Below, one piece after another: positions 26,632 through 35,145 of a DNA stretch of 64,000 nucleotides. Every line of letters begins with the position of its first letter. The first letter of the stretch is position 1. Source of the stretch: JAPPHA01 sp963664045 (GTDB lineage Bacteria > Pseudomonadota > Alphaproteobacteria > Rhodobacterales > Rhodobacteraceae); NCBI GenBank assembly GCA_963664045.2, contig CAXXGT010000010.1, positions 91,315 to 155,314 of the forward strand. The letters run 5' to 3'. A program made the translations under genes and the position numbers. The notes beneath the pieces were generated by a model. The model was not told where the DNA came from. It worked only from the letters and a program-made list of their open reading frames with translations, and searched no databases.

Positions 26632-27137
26632 GATCTTCTCTCCCTGATTTTCGCCACCAGAAAATCGACCAATTGGTCGAACGGCTGGTCGATATCTGCG
26701 GTGATCGCCGTCTCATCCTGACCCGGCGGCTCGAGCGTCGCCAACTGGCTTTCGAGCAGCGAAATGGGCATGAAATGGCCCGAGCGGTTCGACATACGCT
26801 CAGCCAGCACGTCTCTACTGCCCTCCAGGTACAGAAAACAGACCGACTCACCCACGCTGCCGCGGATGATGTCGCGGTAGGAGCGTTTCAGCGCCGAGCA
26901 TCCGATGACAATCGACCCGTCAATTTCCGCGAGCCGTTCGCTGACTCTGGCCAGCCAGGGCGCGCGGTCGGCGTCAGCCAGCGGTTTGCCGCTTGACATC
27001 TTCGCGATATTTGCAGGCGGGTGCAGGTCGTCACCATCGGTGTAGTGCATGCCCAGCCTTTCGGCGACGGCAGCGCCAACCGAGCTCTTACCGCAGCCAG
27101 ACACCCCCATGACCACAAACTTGCCGGTTAGAGGCAT
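26628..27137 (-). CDS. gntK: Gluconokinase
   Basis: A 169-residue P-loop kinase phosphorylating D-gluconate to 6-phosphogluconate. Walker A is MGVSGCGKSSVGAAVAERLG; YTDGDDLHPPANIAKMSSGKPL and CSALKRSYRDIIRG are the gluconate-kinase signatures. Length is typical of GntK/IdnK. It overlaps the upstream dehydrogenase gene by 10 bp and the downstream oxidoreductase by four, so the three are co-translated. Its product feeds the 6-phosphogluconate dehydrogenase encoded at 31414. Confidence 0.94.
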   Translation of the reverse strand: MPLTGKFVVMGVSGCGKSSVGAAVAERLGMHYTDGDDLHPPANIAKMSSGKPLADADRAPWLARVSERLAEIDGSIVIGCSALKRSYRDIIRGSVGESVCFLYLEGSRDVLAERMSNRSGHFMPISLLESQLATLEPPGQDETAITADIDQPFDQLVDFLVAKIRERRS

Positions 27138-27934
27138 GCCGTTATCCCGCCGTCGACAAAGAGCGTGTGACCATTGACGAAACTGGAAGCGTCCGATGAC
27201 AGGAACACTGCCGCGCCCACCAACTCCTCGACCTTGCCCCAGCGGCCCGCGGGCGTGCGGCTTTCCAGCCAGCCGGAAAATTCCGGATCGTTCACCAGAG
27301 CCGCGTTGAGGGGCGTGTCAAAATAGCCCGGTGCGATGGCGTTGCAGTTGAGACCGAATTTAGCCCAATCCGTCGCCATGCCTTTGGTCAGGTTGGCCAC
27401 TGCCCCTTTGGTTGCGGTGTAGGGCGCGATACCGGGACGGGCCAACGCCGTCTGTACGCTGGCAATGTTGATGATGCGCCCTGCGCCGCGTCCAATCATA
27501 TGCCGCGCGCAGGCTTGCCCGACATTGAACACAGTCACGATATTGCTGCGCAAGAGCATCTCGAACTTGTCTGCAGGGAAATCTTCCAGCGGCGTGCGGT
27601 GTTGCATTCCGGCATTATTGATCAGGATGTGAACAGGACCACCGCTGCTTTCATAACGGTTGATCGCCACTCTGACGGCAGAATTGTCGGTGGCGTCGAA
27701 GGCCAGTTCCCGGACATCTGCGCCGTCAGCTCGCAGCGTATCCGCAGCCCCGGAAAGCTTGGCCGAATCGCGCCCGTTCAACACGACCTTCGCACCAGAT
27801 TCGGCCAGCCCCTTTGCCAGGGCAAACCCGATCCCCTGCGAGGACCCCGTGACAAGCGCGGTCTTCCCGCTGAGGTCGAACATCGCTGTGCCAATGGTCA
27901 TGAACCGTTTCCCAATGTCTTTTTGACTCGACAA
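27128..27934 (-). CDS. idnO: Gluconate 5-dehydrogenase (SDR family)
   Basis: An SDR oxidoreductase of 268 residues interconverting 5-ketogluconate and D-gluconate. It has the cofactor motif TGSSQGIGFALAKGLA, NNAGM, the catalytic serine in IINIASVQTA and tyrosine/lysine in YTATKGAVANL. PGYFDTPLNAALV and the closing NGHTLFVDGGITA are typical of IdnO/Gno-type enzymes. The TTG start at 27934 is chosen because GGAGGGAG lies seven bases before it; an ATG at 27898 is an alternative. It heads the operon with gluconokinase, and a LacI-type operator lies 21 bp upstream. Confidence 0.88.
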   Translation of the reverse strand: MSSQKDIGKRFMTIGTAMFDLSGKTALVTGSSQGIGFALAKGLAESGAKVVLNGRDSAKLSGAADTLRADGADVRELAFDATDNSAVRVAINRYESSGGPVHILINNAGMQHRTPLEDFPADKFEMLLRSNIVTVFNVGQACARHMIGRGAGRIINIASVQTALARPGIAPYTATKGAVANLTKGMATDWAKFGLNCNAIAPGYFDTPLNAALVNDPEFSGWLESRTPAGRWGKVEELVGAAVFLSSDASSFVNGHTLFVDGGITACL

Positions 27935-27954
27935 GACGTGCTCCCTCCATCTAT

Positions 27955-27966
27955 GTTATCGATAAC
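27955..27966. promoter_or_regulatory. Predicted LacI-family operator 2 (divergent dehydrogenase promoters)
   Basis: The palindrome GTTATCGATAAC, identical to operator 1, sits in the 56-bp gap between the divergent gluconate 5-dehydrogenase and 2-hydroxyacid dehydrogenase genes, so one bound repressor could control both. The flanks extend the match to TGTTATCGATAACA. Confidence 0.8.
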
Positions 27967-27990
27967 AACATTGTCAACACGAGAATTGTA

Positions 27991-28938
27991 ATGCCGAAAC
28001 CCGAGATCCTCCAAGTAGGCCCTTACCCGGATTGGGATCAGGTCCCATTAGATAAAACCTTTACAATGCATAAGTTCTTCATGATGGGTGATCCCGAATC
28101 ATTTCTGGCCGAGTACGGGCGAGCAGTACGTGGAATCGCGACGCGCGGTGAATTGGGCGCGGACCGAAAGATAATCAAGGCGTGTCCGAATCTCGAGATC
28201 ATCTCTGTCTACGGTGTCGGGTTCGATGCGGTCGATCTCGATGCCTGCCGGGAACACAATGTGAGGGTGACCAACACACCTGATGTTCTGACCCGCGACG
28301 TCGCGGATCTGGGGGTCGCAATGTTGCTGTGTCAGGCGCGTGGCATGATCGGAGCCGAGGCCTGGGTGCGCAGCGGGGACTGGGCACGGAAGGGCCTTTA
28401 CCCGCTGAAACGCCGTGTTCATGAAGCCAAGGTCGGCGTACTGGGACTCGGGCGGATCGGTCGTGAGGTCGCACGTCGACTGGCCGGTTTCGACATGGAA
28501 ATCGCCTATTCCGACCTCGCGCCAAAGGACTACGCACCAACCTGGACCTTCATTGCCGATCCGGTTGAATTGGCACGCTACGCCGATTATCTGTTCGTAA
28601 CGCTGGCCGCCTCGGAAAAAACCCGCCATATCGTTGGTCGCGAGGTGATCAAGGCCCTCGGGCCGGAAGGCATGGTGATCAACATCAGCAGGGCATCCAA
28701 CATCGACGAATCTGCACTGCTCGATGCGCTGGAAAACGGCGCGCTAGGATCCGCGGCACTTGATGTGTTCGAGGGCGAACCCGATCTGAATCCACGCTTC
28801 CTGGAGCTCAACAACGTTCTTCTTCAGCCGCATCACGCCTCAGGTACCGTAGAGACCCGGAAAGCCATGGGAAAGCTGGTGCGCGACAACCTGACTGCGC
28901 ATTTTTCCGGCCAAGCACTTTTGACACCCGTTCTTTGA
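27991..28938 (+). CDS. D-isomer-specific 2-hydroxyacid dehydrogenase
   Basis: A 315-residue NAD(P)H-dependent reductase of the glyoxylate/hydroxypyruvate and 2-ketoaldonate reductase group. It has GVGFDAVDLDACREHNVRVTNTP, the nucleotide loop VLGLGRIGREVARRL and the catalytic Arg, Glu and His in INISRASN, VFEGEPDLN and LQPHHASG. In this setting it could reduce 2-ketogluconate or a similar 2-keto acid to the aldonate; the substrate is inferred. It is the first gene of a plus-strand pair, seven bases before the idonate dehydrogenase gene, behind operator 2. Confidence 0.88.
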   Translation: MPKPEILQVGPYPDWDQVPLDKTFTMHKFFMMGDPESFLAEYGRAVRGIATRGELGADRKIIKACPNLEIISVYGVGFDAVDLDACREHNVRVTNTPDVLTRDVADLGVAMLLCQARGMIGAEAWVRSGDWARKGLYPLKRRVHEAKVGVLGLGRIGREVARRLAGFDMEIAYSDLAPKDYAPTWTFIADPVELARYADYLFVTLAASEKTRHIVGREVIKALGPEGMVINISRASNIDESALLDALENGALGSAALDVFEGEPDLNPRFLELNNVLLQPHHASGTVETRKAMGKLVRDNLTAHFSGQALLTPVL

Positions 28939-28945
28939 GACCGCG

Positions 28946-29974
28946 ATGAAATCTGTCGTCATTCATTCTGCAAGGGATCTTAGGATCGAGGACCGCCCGG
29001 CCAGGGACCCCGGCGCGGGCCAAGTTGAAATCCGCATGGCGGCGGGGGGAATCTGCGGATCTGACCTTCATTACTACAATCACGGCGGTTTCGGAACTGT
29101 CCGGTTGCAGGAACCGATGATCCTCGGCCACGAAGTCGCCGGGCTCATCACCCGTCTCGGGGAGGGTGTGACCGGCCTGGAAGTCGGGCAATTGGTAGCG
29201 GTGTCGCCTTCGCGCCCGTGCCACGACTGCGCCTATTGCCGCGAGGCGAAATACAATCATTGCCTCAACATGAGGTTCTACGGTTCGGCGATGCCCTTCC
29301 CGCACATCCAGGGCGCATTCCGGGAGGTGTTGGTGGCGGACGCCACGCAATGTGCCCCCGCCGACGGGTTGTCCGCCGGCGAGGCCGCGACGGCCGAACC
29401 ACTGGCTGTCTGTCTCCACGCTGCCCGCAGGGCTGGCGACCTCCTGGGGAAGCGCGTGCTTGTCACCGGCTGCGGACCGATCGGACTCTTGTGCATCCTC
29501 GTGGCCCGACGATCGGGCGCGGCAGAGATCGTGGCGACGGATCTCACAAGTTTCACACTGCGCATGGCCAGGCGGAACGGCGCCGACGGCACCGTGAATG
29601 TCAGCCAGGCACCGGAACGGATGGCCGCCTACGAGGCAGGCAAGGGGTATTTCGACCTGCTTTTCGAATGCACCGGAGTGGCGCAGCCACTGGCCGGCGG
29701 GATCGCCGCACTGCGCCCGGGCGGGACCGTGGTGCAGCTTGGGCTAGGCGGCGACATGCAGTTCCCGGTTCAGACCATGACCACGAAGGAAATTCAGTTC
29801 AGGGGCTCGTTCCGTTTCCACGAAGAGTTTTTCACGGGCGTCAAATTGATGCAGAAGGGCCTGATCGACGTCAAACCGCTGATAACCCGGACCGTGGGGC
29901 TTGGCGAAGCCGAAAGCGGGTTTCAACTCGCGTCCGACCGGAATCAGGCGATGAAGGTGCAAATTGCATTTTGA
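28946..29974 (+). CDS. idnD: L-idonate 5-dehydrogenase
   Basis: A zinc-dependent medium-chain dehydrogenase of 342 residues oxidising L-idonate to 5-ketogluconate. Catalytic zinc ligands are in GGICGSDLHYYNHGG (Cys) and LGHEVAG (His-Glu). Structural zinc cysteines are in RPCHDCAYCREAKYNHC. The Rossmann motif is VTGCGPIGLLCILVARRSG. NMRFYGSAMPFPHIQGAFRE is a stretch typical of IdnD. With gluconate 5-dehydrogenase and gluconokinase opposite, it completes the L-idonate to 6-phosphogluconate route known from E. coli. It ends four bases from the convergent GlcG-like gene. Confidence 0.92.
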   Translation: MKSVVIHSARDLRIEDRPARDPGAGQVEIRMAAGGICGSDLHYYNHGGFGTVRLQEPMILGHEVAGLITRLGEGVTGLEVGQLVAVSPSRPCHDCAYCREAKYNHCLNMRFYGSAMPFPHIQGAFREVLVADATQCAPADGLSAGEAATAEPLAVCLHAARRAGDLLGKRVLVTGCGPIGLLCILVARRSGAAEIVATDLTSFTLRMARRNGADGTVNVSQAPERMAAYEAGKGYFDLLFECTGVAQPLAGGIAALRPGGTVVQLGLGGDMQFPVQTMTTKEIQFRGSFRFHEEFFTGVKLMQKGLIDVKPLITRTVGLGEAESGFQLASDRNQAMKVQIAF

Positions 29975-29978
29975 ACAA

Positions 29979-30419
29979 TCACCGACCGCGCTTCGGCGGT
30001 TTGTCAGTTTCCGCGCCGATTACTTCCAACGCCGCTCGCGCAACTGCCAAATCCTGCTCGGGCGAGCCGGATCCGACGCCGACCCCGCCGAGCAACACGC
30101 CGTCAAACCGGACCGGCAAGCCACCAGCGAGCCCTGTGACTGCTCCACCGGTCGCCACCGCGATATGCGGCCGCACGGCTTCGGGGACGTCAGTGCTTGG
30201 GGCGCCTGTCGAGGCCGCTGTCCTTGCCTTCGCGTGCGCCGATCTGCGGCTGAGGAATTTCGCGCCGATCATTCGAATCTCACCGAGCAGTTCACCGCTC
30301 GCATCCACGATCACGATGCATTGCGGCTGACCGATTTCCTCGGCCGTTTCCACCGCGGCGCCCAGCATTTCCAGTGTGGCGCGATGGGTCAGAACGCGCG
30401 TGTGTGTAGTGAATTCCAT
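29979..30419 (-). CDS. GlcG/HbpS-family (DUF336) protein
   Basis: A 146-residue protein of the heme-binding HbpS/GlcG family. Landmarks are CIVIVDASGELLGEIRMIGA, SRRSAHAKARTAAS and the glycine-rich FDGVLLGGVGVGSGSPEQDLAVARAAL near the end. AAGGAATCC before ATG 30419 supports this start. Homologues often sit next to hydroxyacid or propanediol catabolic genes, but their job is not settled; some bind haem or its breakdown signals. It diverges from the lactonase gene across operator 3, so it is probably in the same regulon. Confidence 0.85.
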   Translation of the reverse strand: MEFTTHTRVLTHRATLEMLGAAVETAEEIGQPQCIVIVDASGELLGEIRMIGAKFLSRRSAHAKARTAASTGAPSTDVPEAVRPHIAVATGGAVTGLAGGLPVRFDGVLLGGVGVGSGSPEQDLAVARAALEVIGAETDKPPKRGR

Positions 30420-30475
30420 TGGCCGGATTCCTTTGATTCCTTGTGTTGTCTTGCAGTTCCTTGACGCTTTTGAAT

Positions 30476-30487
30476 GGTATCGATAAC
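30476..30487. promoter_or_regulatory. Predicted LacI-family operator 3 (GlcG/lactonase promoter)
   Basis: GGTATCGATAAC differs from operators 1 and 2 at one position and lies in the 98-bp gap between the divergent GlcG-like and SMP-30 genes, 30 bp before the lactonase start. Confidence 0.7.
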
Positions 30488-30517
30488 AACTGTGCCTGAA
30501 AAGCTTGGAGACACCAA

Positions 30518-31417
30518 TTGTCATTCTTTGAGTCCCATGATCCTGTTTTCGATGGCTATGTCATGGGCAACGCTCCCGTCAAACAGCTTGCCACCGGGTT
30601 CGACTGGGTCGAAGGGCCGGTCTGGTTCGGCGATGCGGGCTGCCTGCTTTTCTCCGACATCCCGAACAATCTAATCTTGCGCTGGACTCCCTGCAGCGGT
30701 GTCACGACCTTTCGGCAGCCGTCGAATTACAGCAACGGCCATACACGCGACCGAGAGGGCCGGCTGGTCTCTTGCGAACATGGCGCCCGAAGGGTGACAC
30801 GGACGGAACATGACGGGCAGATCACCGTGATTGCGGACAGTTTCGAAGGCAAGCGGCTCAATTCACCCAACGACGTCATCGTGAAATCCAACGGTACAAT
30901 CTGGTTTTCGGACCCGCATTACGGAATCGTGACCAATTATGAGGGCTACGCTGCAGAGCAGGAACTGCCGTGCAACCTATACCGGGTCGACCCGGTTACG
31001 AGACAAATGGACGCGATGGTGACGGATGCCAATTGCCCCAACGGCCTGGCATTTTCGCCTGACGAGTCTCGACTCTACATGGCCGATACCGGACGTATGT
31101 TCAGTGATGATCCGCAGCATATCCGGGCCTTCGACGTTGGCCCTGACGAAAGGCTGGTCGGCGGCGATGTGTTTCACGAGATCGATCCGGGTTGTTCGGA
31201 CGGTTTACGCGTCGATACCGACGGCAATGTCTGGTCCTCCGCCGCAGATGGCGTTCACTGCATTTCCCCGAACGGCAATCTTCTGGGCAAGATCCTGGTT
31301 CCGGAACTGGTCTCGAATGTCTGCTTCGGCGGACGCGCAAAACACGAACTCTACATTACTGCGACGACTTCGGTCTATCGCGTCACTCTGAACCGGCGAG
31401 GGATCCAGCACCCATGA
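30518..31417 (+). CDS. SMP-30/gluconolactonase-family lactonase
   Basis: A 299-residue six-bladed beta-propeller hydrolase opening sugar-acid lactones. Conserved parts are GFDWVEGPVWFGDAGCLLFSD (metal-binding Glu), LNSPNDVIVKSNGTIWFSDP (Asn and Asp ligands), CPNGLAFSPDESRLYMADT and CSDGLRVDTDGNVWSS. It starts with TTG at 30518, supported by GGAG eight bases before it. It overlaps the 6-phosphogluconate dehydrogenase gene by four bases (ATGA). It suggests that the imported substrate may arrive as, or be formed from, a lactone. Confidence 0.9.
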   Translation: MSFFESHDPVFDGYVMGNAPVKQLATGFDWVEGPVWFGDAGCLLFSDIPNNLILRWTPCSGVTTFRQPSNYSNGHTRDREGRLVSCEHGARRVTRTEHDGQITVIADSFEGKRLNSPNDVIVKSNGTIWFSDPHYGIVTNYEGYAAEQELPCNLYRVDPVTRQMDAMVTDANCPNGLAFSPDESRLYMADTGRMFSDDPQHIRAFDVGPDERLVGGDVFHEIDPGCSDGLRVDTDGNVWSSAADGVHCISPNGNLLGKILVPELVSNVCFGGRAKHELYITATTSVYRVTLNRRGIQHP

Positions 31418-32826
31418 GCAAATCCGAGATCGGGTTGATCGGCCTGGGTACGATGGGGGCGATGCTGTCACTCAACATCGCTGAAAAGGGATTTTCAATT
31501 TCGGTATTTAACCGCACAGTCGCGCGCGTCGACAGCTTCATGAAAGAGGCCGGGCAGCTGGCGGCGCAGATCACTCCGACTCGCTCGCTTGAAGAGTTCG
31601 TCGCCTCGCTCGCGGCGCCACGCGCGATCATCCTGATGGTGTCCGCAGGCGAAGCCGTGGATGCGCAGATCGCGGCACTTCGCCAACTGACGGATTCGGA
31701 CGACCTGATTATCGATGCTGGCAACGCAAACTTCCACGATACCAACCGCCGCGCCGCCGAAGCCGCCGCTGCCGGCGCGCCTTATCTCGGCGTCGGGGTC
31801 TCAGGGGGCGAGGAAGGCGCGCGGCACGGTCCCTCGATCATGGGCGGCGGTGGCTTGGCGAACTGGGACCGGGTGGCGCATGTCTTTGACGCTATTGCCG
31901 CCAAACACGAAGGCAAGCCTTGCGCAACCTGGATGGGACCTGGCGGTGCAGGACATCTCGTCAAGACCGTGCACAACGGAATCGAATATGCCGACATGCA
32001 ACTGATCGCCGAGGCCTATGGCGTCATGCGCGACGGAATGGGTATGGCGGCCCCCGCATGCGGCGCGGTGTTCGGACAATGGAACCGGGGAATCCTGAAG
32101 TCATATCTCACCGAAATTTCCGCCGAGGTCTCGAACGCGACCGATCCGGCCACGGGGTCACCTGTGCTCGACATCATCCTTGACCGTGCCGGCCAAAAAG
32201 GCACAGGCCGCTGGACGGTGATCGAAAGCCAGCAGGCCGGCGCGCCGGTACCCGTGATCGAGGCTGCCGTCGCCGCCCGCAACATGTCCGCTGAATTGGC
32301 GACGCGGCGCGATGGCGAAGAATTGTTTGGTGCGCCGCCGCGGATGTTGGACCGCGAAACGTTGCCTCTCGACGACCTTGAGGCGGCGCTGATCGCAGGG
32401 AAAATCATGTGTTACGCCCAAGGCTTCGCACTGCTGTCGCGCGTGGGAGCGTCCCATGGTTGGGAACTGCCAATGTCTGCAATTGCCGAGACCTGGCGCG
32501 AAGGCTGCATCATTCGTTCGGCGATGCTCGATGACATGGCCACCGCACTTGGTGAGGACCCACGCCGCAACCTGATGTTTGCACCCTATTTCGCCAACCT
32601 CTTGCGCCGCAACCAAGCCGCGCTGCGCAAGGTTGCGGCGGTGGCGCTCACCCATGGCCTTCCGGTTCCGGCAATGTCCGCTGCTCTTGGATATTTCGAC
32701 ACGATGCGCACCATGCGCACGACCGCAAACATGATCCAGGCCCAACGCGATTTCTTCGGGGCTCATTCGTTCGAGCGGACCGACGCCGAGGGTGCCCATC
32801 ACGGACCCTGGGGCGCGCATCAATAG
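31414..32826 (+). CDS. gnd: 6-phosphogluconate dehydrogenase, decarboxylating
   Basis: A 470-residue enzyme oxidising 6-phosphogluconate to ribulose 5-phosphate and CO2. It has the cofactor loop IGLIGLGTMGAMLSLNIAEKG, DAGNANFHDTNRR, VGVSGGEEGARHGPSIMGGG and the catalytic lysine/histidine region GAGHLVKTVHNGIEYADMQL. The C-terminal part (RDFFGAHSFERTD) is complete. The start lies inside the lactonase stop (ATGA), showing translational coupling. It is the exit of the pathway into the pentose phosphate route, using the gluconokinase product. Confidence 0.95.
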   Translation: MSKSEIGLIGLGTMGAMLSLNIAEKGFSISVFNRTVARVDSFMKEAGQLAAQITPTRSLEEFVASLAAPRAIILMVSAGEAVDAQIAALRQLTDSDDLIIDAGNANFHDTNRRAAEAAAAGAPYLGVGVSGGEEGARHGPSIMGGGGLANWDRVAHVFDAIAAKHEGKPCATWMGPGGAGHLVKTVHNGIEYADMQLIAEAYGVMRDGMGMAAPACGAVFGQWNRGILKSYLTEISAEVSNATDPATGSPVLDIILDRAGQKGTGRWTVIESQQAGAPVPVIEAAVAARNMSAELATRRDGEELFGAPPRMLDRETLPLDDLEAALIAGKIMCYAQGFALLSRVGASHGWELPMSAIAETWREGCIIRSAMLDDMATALGEDPRRNLMFAPYFANLLRRNQAALRKVAAVALTHGLPVPAMSAALGYFDTMRTMRTTANMIQAQRDFFGAHSFERTDAEGAHHGPWGAHQ

Positions 32827-33182
32827 CAGACGGTGCACGAAGGAAACGGCACGGTTTACCCGCACGTTCAATTCGACCGGGACCCCGGTGCGTTTTCCTT
32901 TCCGTTCACATTCGTCACGCCGGAAATTTTCCCAATGCGGGATCGGGGGCATAATTCATGGTGTTTCCAGGAAGGGACCGGCGCAAGAAACTTGAGTGAG
33001 CATGTTTGGCCCCTGTTACGAATCTGTCCGGAAGTTCCCGAGAATTCGAGCTGCCTCATCGTGGACAATGAGCCAGACATCGGAACGGCAAGCGTCAGCC
33101 GCTTGCGTCAACGGTGGGAATGTCCATGTGCCCCTTCTCGACCGTTGACGGCGCATTCGAGTTCTTGACGCGTGGCGTGATT
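32827..33182. other. Gene-free stretch after gnd
   Basis: About 355 bp between the convergent gnd and cobT genes. A short frame (32833-33168) has no start signal or family resemblance. No clear intrinsic terminator is visible. Confidence 0.45.
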
Positions 33183-34208
33183 TCATTTCATCCGCCCTGA
33201 TACCTGCGCTTCCTCAAATGTCGCCATCCCCGAATGACACCGAAGCGCCGCGCGAACGACCGGAATCGCGAGCGCGCCCCCGGTTCCCTCTCCGAGGCGC
33301 AGTCCCAACCTGAGCAGCGGGGATTTGCCAATTGAATCCAGGAGTCGGCCGTGTGCGGCTTCAGCTGACAAATGACCGGCAATGCAGTGATCAAGTGCGC
33401 CTGGCCTGGCCTTCTCGAGAACCGCTGCGGCAGCCGTGCATATGAATCCATCGAGAATCACGGGTACGGCCTCGATCCGCGCCCGGGCAATGGCCCCGGC
33501 CATTGCCGCCATTTCCTTTCCTCCAAGGCGTCGCAAGGCTTCGAACGGGTCATCCAGAAACTCGAGATGACTGCTCAATCCATCTGCGACCACTGCCCGT
33601 TTGACCGCGATGCCTGACTCATCGACGCCCGTTCCTCGCCCGACCCAGGTTTCCGGATCACGATCGAACAACGCGGCAGCAACTGCGGCGGCAGCCGTCG
33701 TGTTTCCGATCCCCATTTCACCGACAACCAGCGTGTCGCACGCAGCCTTGACAGAGTTCCATCCCGTCGATAGTGCCTCGACGAATTCCTCGATTGTCAT
33801 CGCGGGTTGCGACGTGAAATCGGCCGTCGGAACATCGAGCTGCATCGGAAAAACGGACAATTCGGCATCAACGTCGTCGCACAACTGGTTGATTGCAGCA
33901 CCGCCGGAGCGAAAGTTTTCAACCATTTGAGCGGTGACATCCATCGGGTAAGCCGACACGCCATGGGCGGTTACACCGTGGTTGCCGGCAAAAACGATGA
34001 CGCATGGTGTCTCGATTCTCGGGGTTTGAGTTCCCTGCCATCCTGCATACCATGCAGCGATGTCCTCAAGGCGGCCAAGAGCACCGGCAGGCTTGGTCAA
34101 CATGGAGTTCCGAAGGGCGGCCTCCTCGATTGCCTGGGTGTCCGGTACCGGGAGCACTTCCAGCATTTCGCGAAATTCGCCAATGGTGTTGAACCGGAAC
34201 GCATTCAT
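33183..34208 (-). CDS. cobT: Nicotinate-nucleotide:dimethylbenzimidazole phosphoribosyltransferase
   Basis: A 341-residue enzyme making alpha-ribazole phosphate for the lower ligand of cobalamin. Conserved parts are VFAGNHGVTAHGVSAYP, DNFRSGGAAINQL-like ENFRSGGAAINQL, VGEMGIGNTTAAAAVAAAL and the catalytic-glutamate end LRLGEGTGGALAIPVVRAA. The frame continues 14 codons upstream, but MNAFRFNTIGEFREML is the better start. It diverges from cobS across 83 bp, so both may share a promoter region. Confidence 0.94.
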   Translation of the reverse strand: MNAFRFNTIGEFREMLEVLPVPDTQAIEEAALRNSMLTKPAGALGRLEDIAAWYAGWQGTQTPRIETPCVIVFAGNHGVTAHGVSAYPMDVTAQMVENFRSGGAAINQLCDDVDAELSVFPMQLDVPTADFTSQPAMTIEEFVEALSTGWNSVKAACDTLVVGEMGIGNTTAAAAVAAALFDRDPETWVGRGTGVDESGIAVKRAVVADGLSSHLEFLDDPFEALRRLGGKEMAAMAGAIARARIEAVPVILDGFICTAAAAVLEKARPGALDHCIAGHLSAEAAHGRLLDSIGKSPLLRLGLRLGEGTGGALAIPVVRAALRCHSGMATFEEAQVSGRMK

Positions 34209-34291
34209 TTCTTGACCCCGGACATTGTTTTCAACGATGACAAAAGGCATCCTTGCGGCAAGGATTGATCCCGGAATTCAGGAACTTCGTG

Positions 34292-35065
34292 ATGCAGGAA
34301 TGGCGCGAAAGACTTCCCGAAATCCACCCCCGTGACCTGCTCGTTGCGATCAGCCTGCTTACCCGGTTCCCCACGCCCCCGGGTTTCGACGAACGTCCGG
34401 AGTATATCGCCAGGAGCAGTTGGGCGTGGCCGGTTGTCGGCGCCATCGCCGGAGGCATTGCCGGCATTGCGGGCGCATCGCTCGGCTGGCTTGGTATCGA
34501 TCGCGAAATGGCTGCCATCGGGGCTCTCGGCGTGCTGGTTCTCTTGACCGGTGCGTTGCATGAGGACGGCCTCGCGGACAGCCTGGACGGCCTCGCGGGA
34601 GGCTCCACTGCCGAGAAACGACTCGAAATCATGAAGGACAGCCAAATTGGTGTCTTCGGCGCGACGGGACTTGCACTGGTTCTCCTCGGTCGATGGTCTG
34701 CGATTTCCGAAATCGGAGGGGTTCAACTGATTGCAGTCCTGCTCGTATCTTCCTGTGCGAGTCGGCTACCGGTCGTGTTGGCCATGGCCGCGCTCCCTCC
34801 GGCGCGGGATTCAGGGCTGTCTGCTTCGATCGGAAGACCTACGGGTCAACTCGCGCTTCTGGCCACGGCCGTGACGATCCTCATTTGCCTGGTTGCGTTC
34901 GGACTTGCCGGGTTGGCTGCGGTCGTTGTCGCCGTTATCGGCGCCGTACCGATCTGTTTCCTGGCAAGGCAACTCGTCGGAGGTCAGACCGGCGACATTC
35001 TGGGTGCCTCCCAGCAATTCGCAGAGCTGGCGGTCCTGGTAATGTTGACCTCCGTCATTCAGTGA
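34292..35065 (+). CDS. cobS: Adenosylcobinamide-GDP ribazoletransferase (cobalamin synthase)
   Basis: A polytopic membrane enzyme of 257 residues joining adenosylcobinamide-GDP and alpha-ribazole at the end of cobalamin synthesis. It has AISLLTRFPTP at the start, LTGALHEDGLADSLDGLAGG with the acidic metal-binding residues, EIMKDSQIGVFGATGL, and a C-terminal GGQTGDILGASQQF. AGGAAC before ATG 34292 supports this start; a TTG at 34253 is also possible. It diverges from cobT, whose product supplies one substrate. Confidence 0.93.
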   Translation: MQEWRERLPEIHPRDLLVAISLLTRFPTPPGFDERPEYIARSSWAWPVVGAIAGGIAGIAGASLGWLGIDREMAAIGALGVLVLLTGALHEDGLADSLDGLAGGSTAEKRLEIMKDSQIGVFGATGLALVLLGRWSAISEIGGVQLIAVLLVSSCASRLPVVLAMAALPPARDSGLSASIGRPTGQLALLATAVTILICLVAFGLAGLAAVVVAVIGAVPICFLARQLVGGQTGDILGASQQFAELAVLVMLTSVIQ

Positions 35066-35145
35066 TTCACCGTTTCACATTGCGGCCATTCGGGGTTCCG
35101 GGATTCGAATGACCGGTTTGCCTGCAAGATCTGCCGGTTCGGCTT

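Noticed and set aside
34209..34291. Cobalamin riboswitch between cobT and cobS
   Set aside because: The 83-bp gap is too short for the riboswitch and lacks its conserved core; none was seen before cobQ either.
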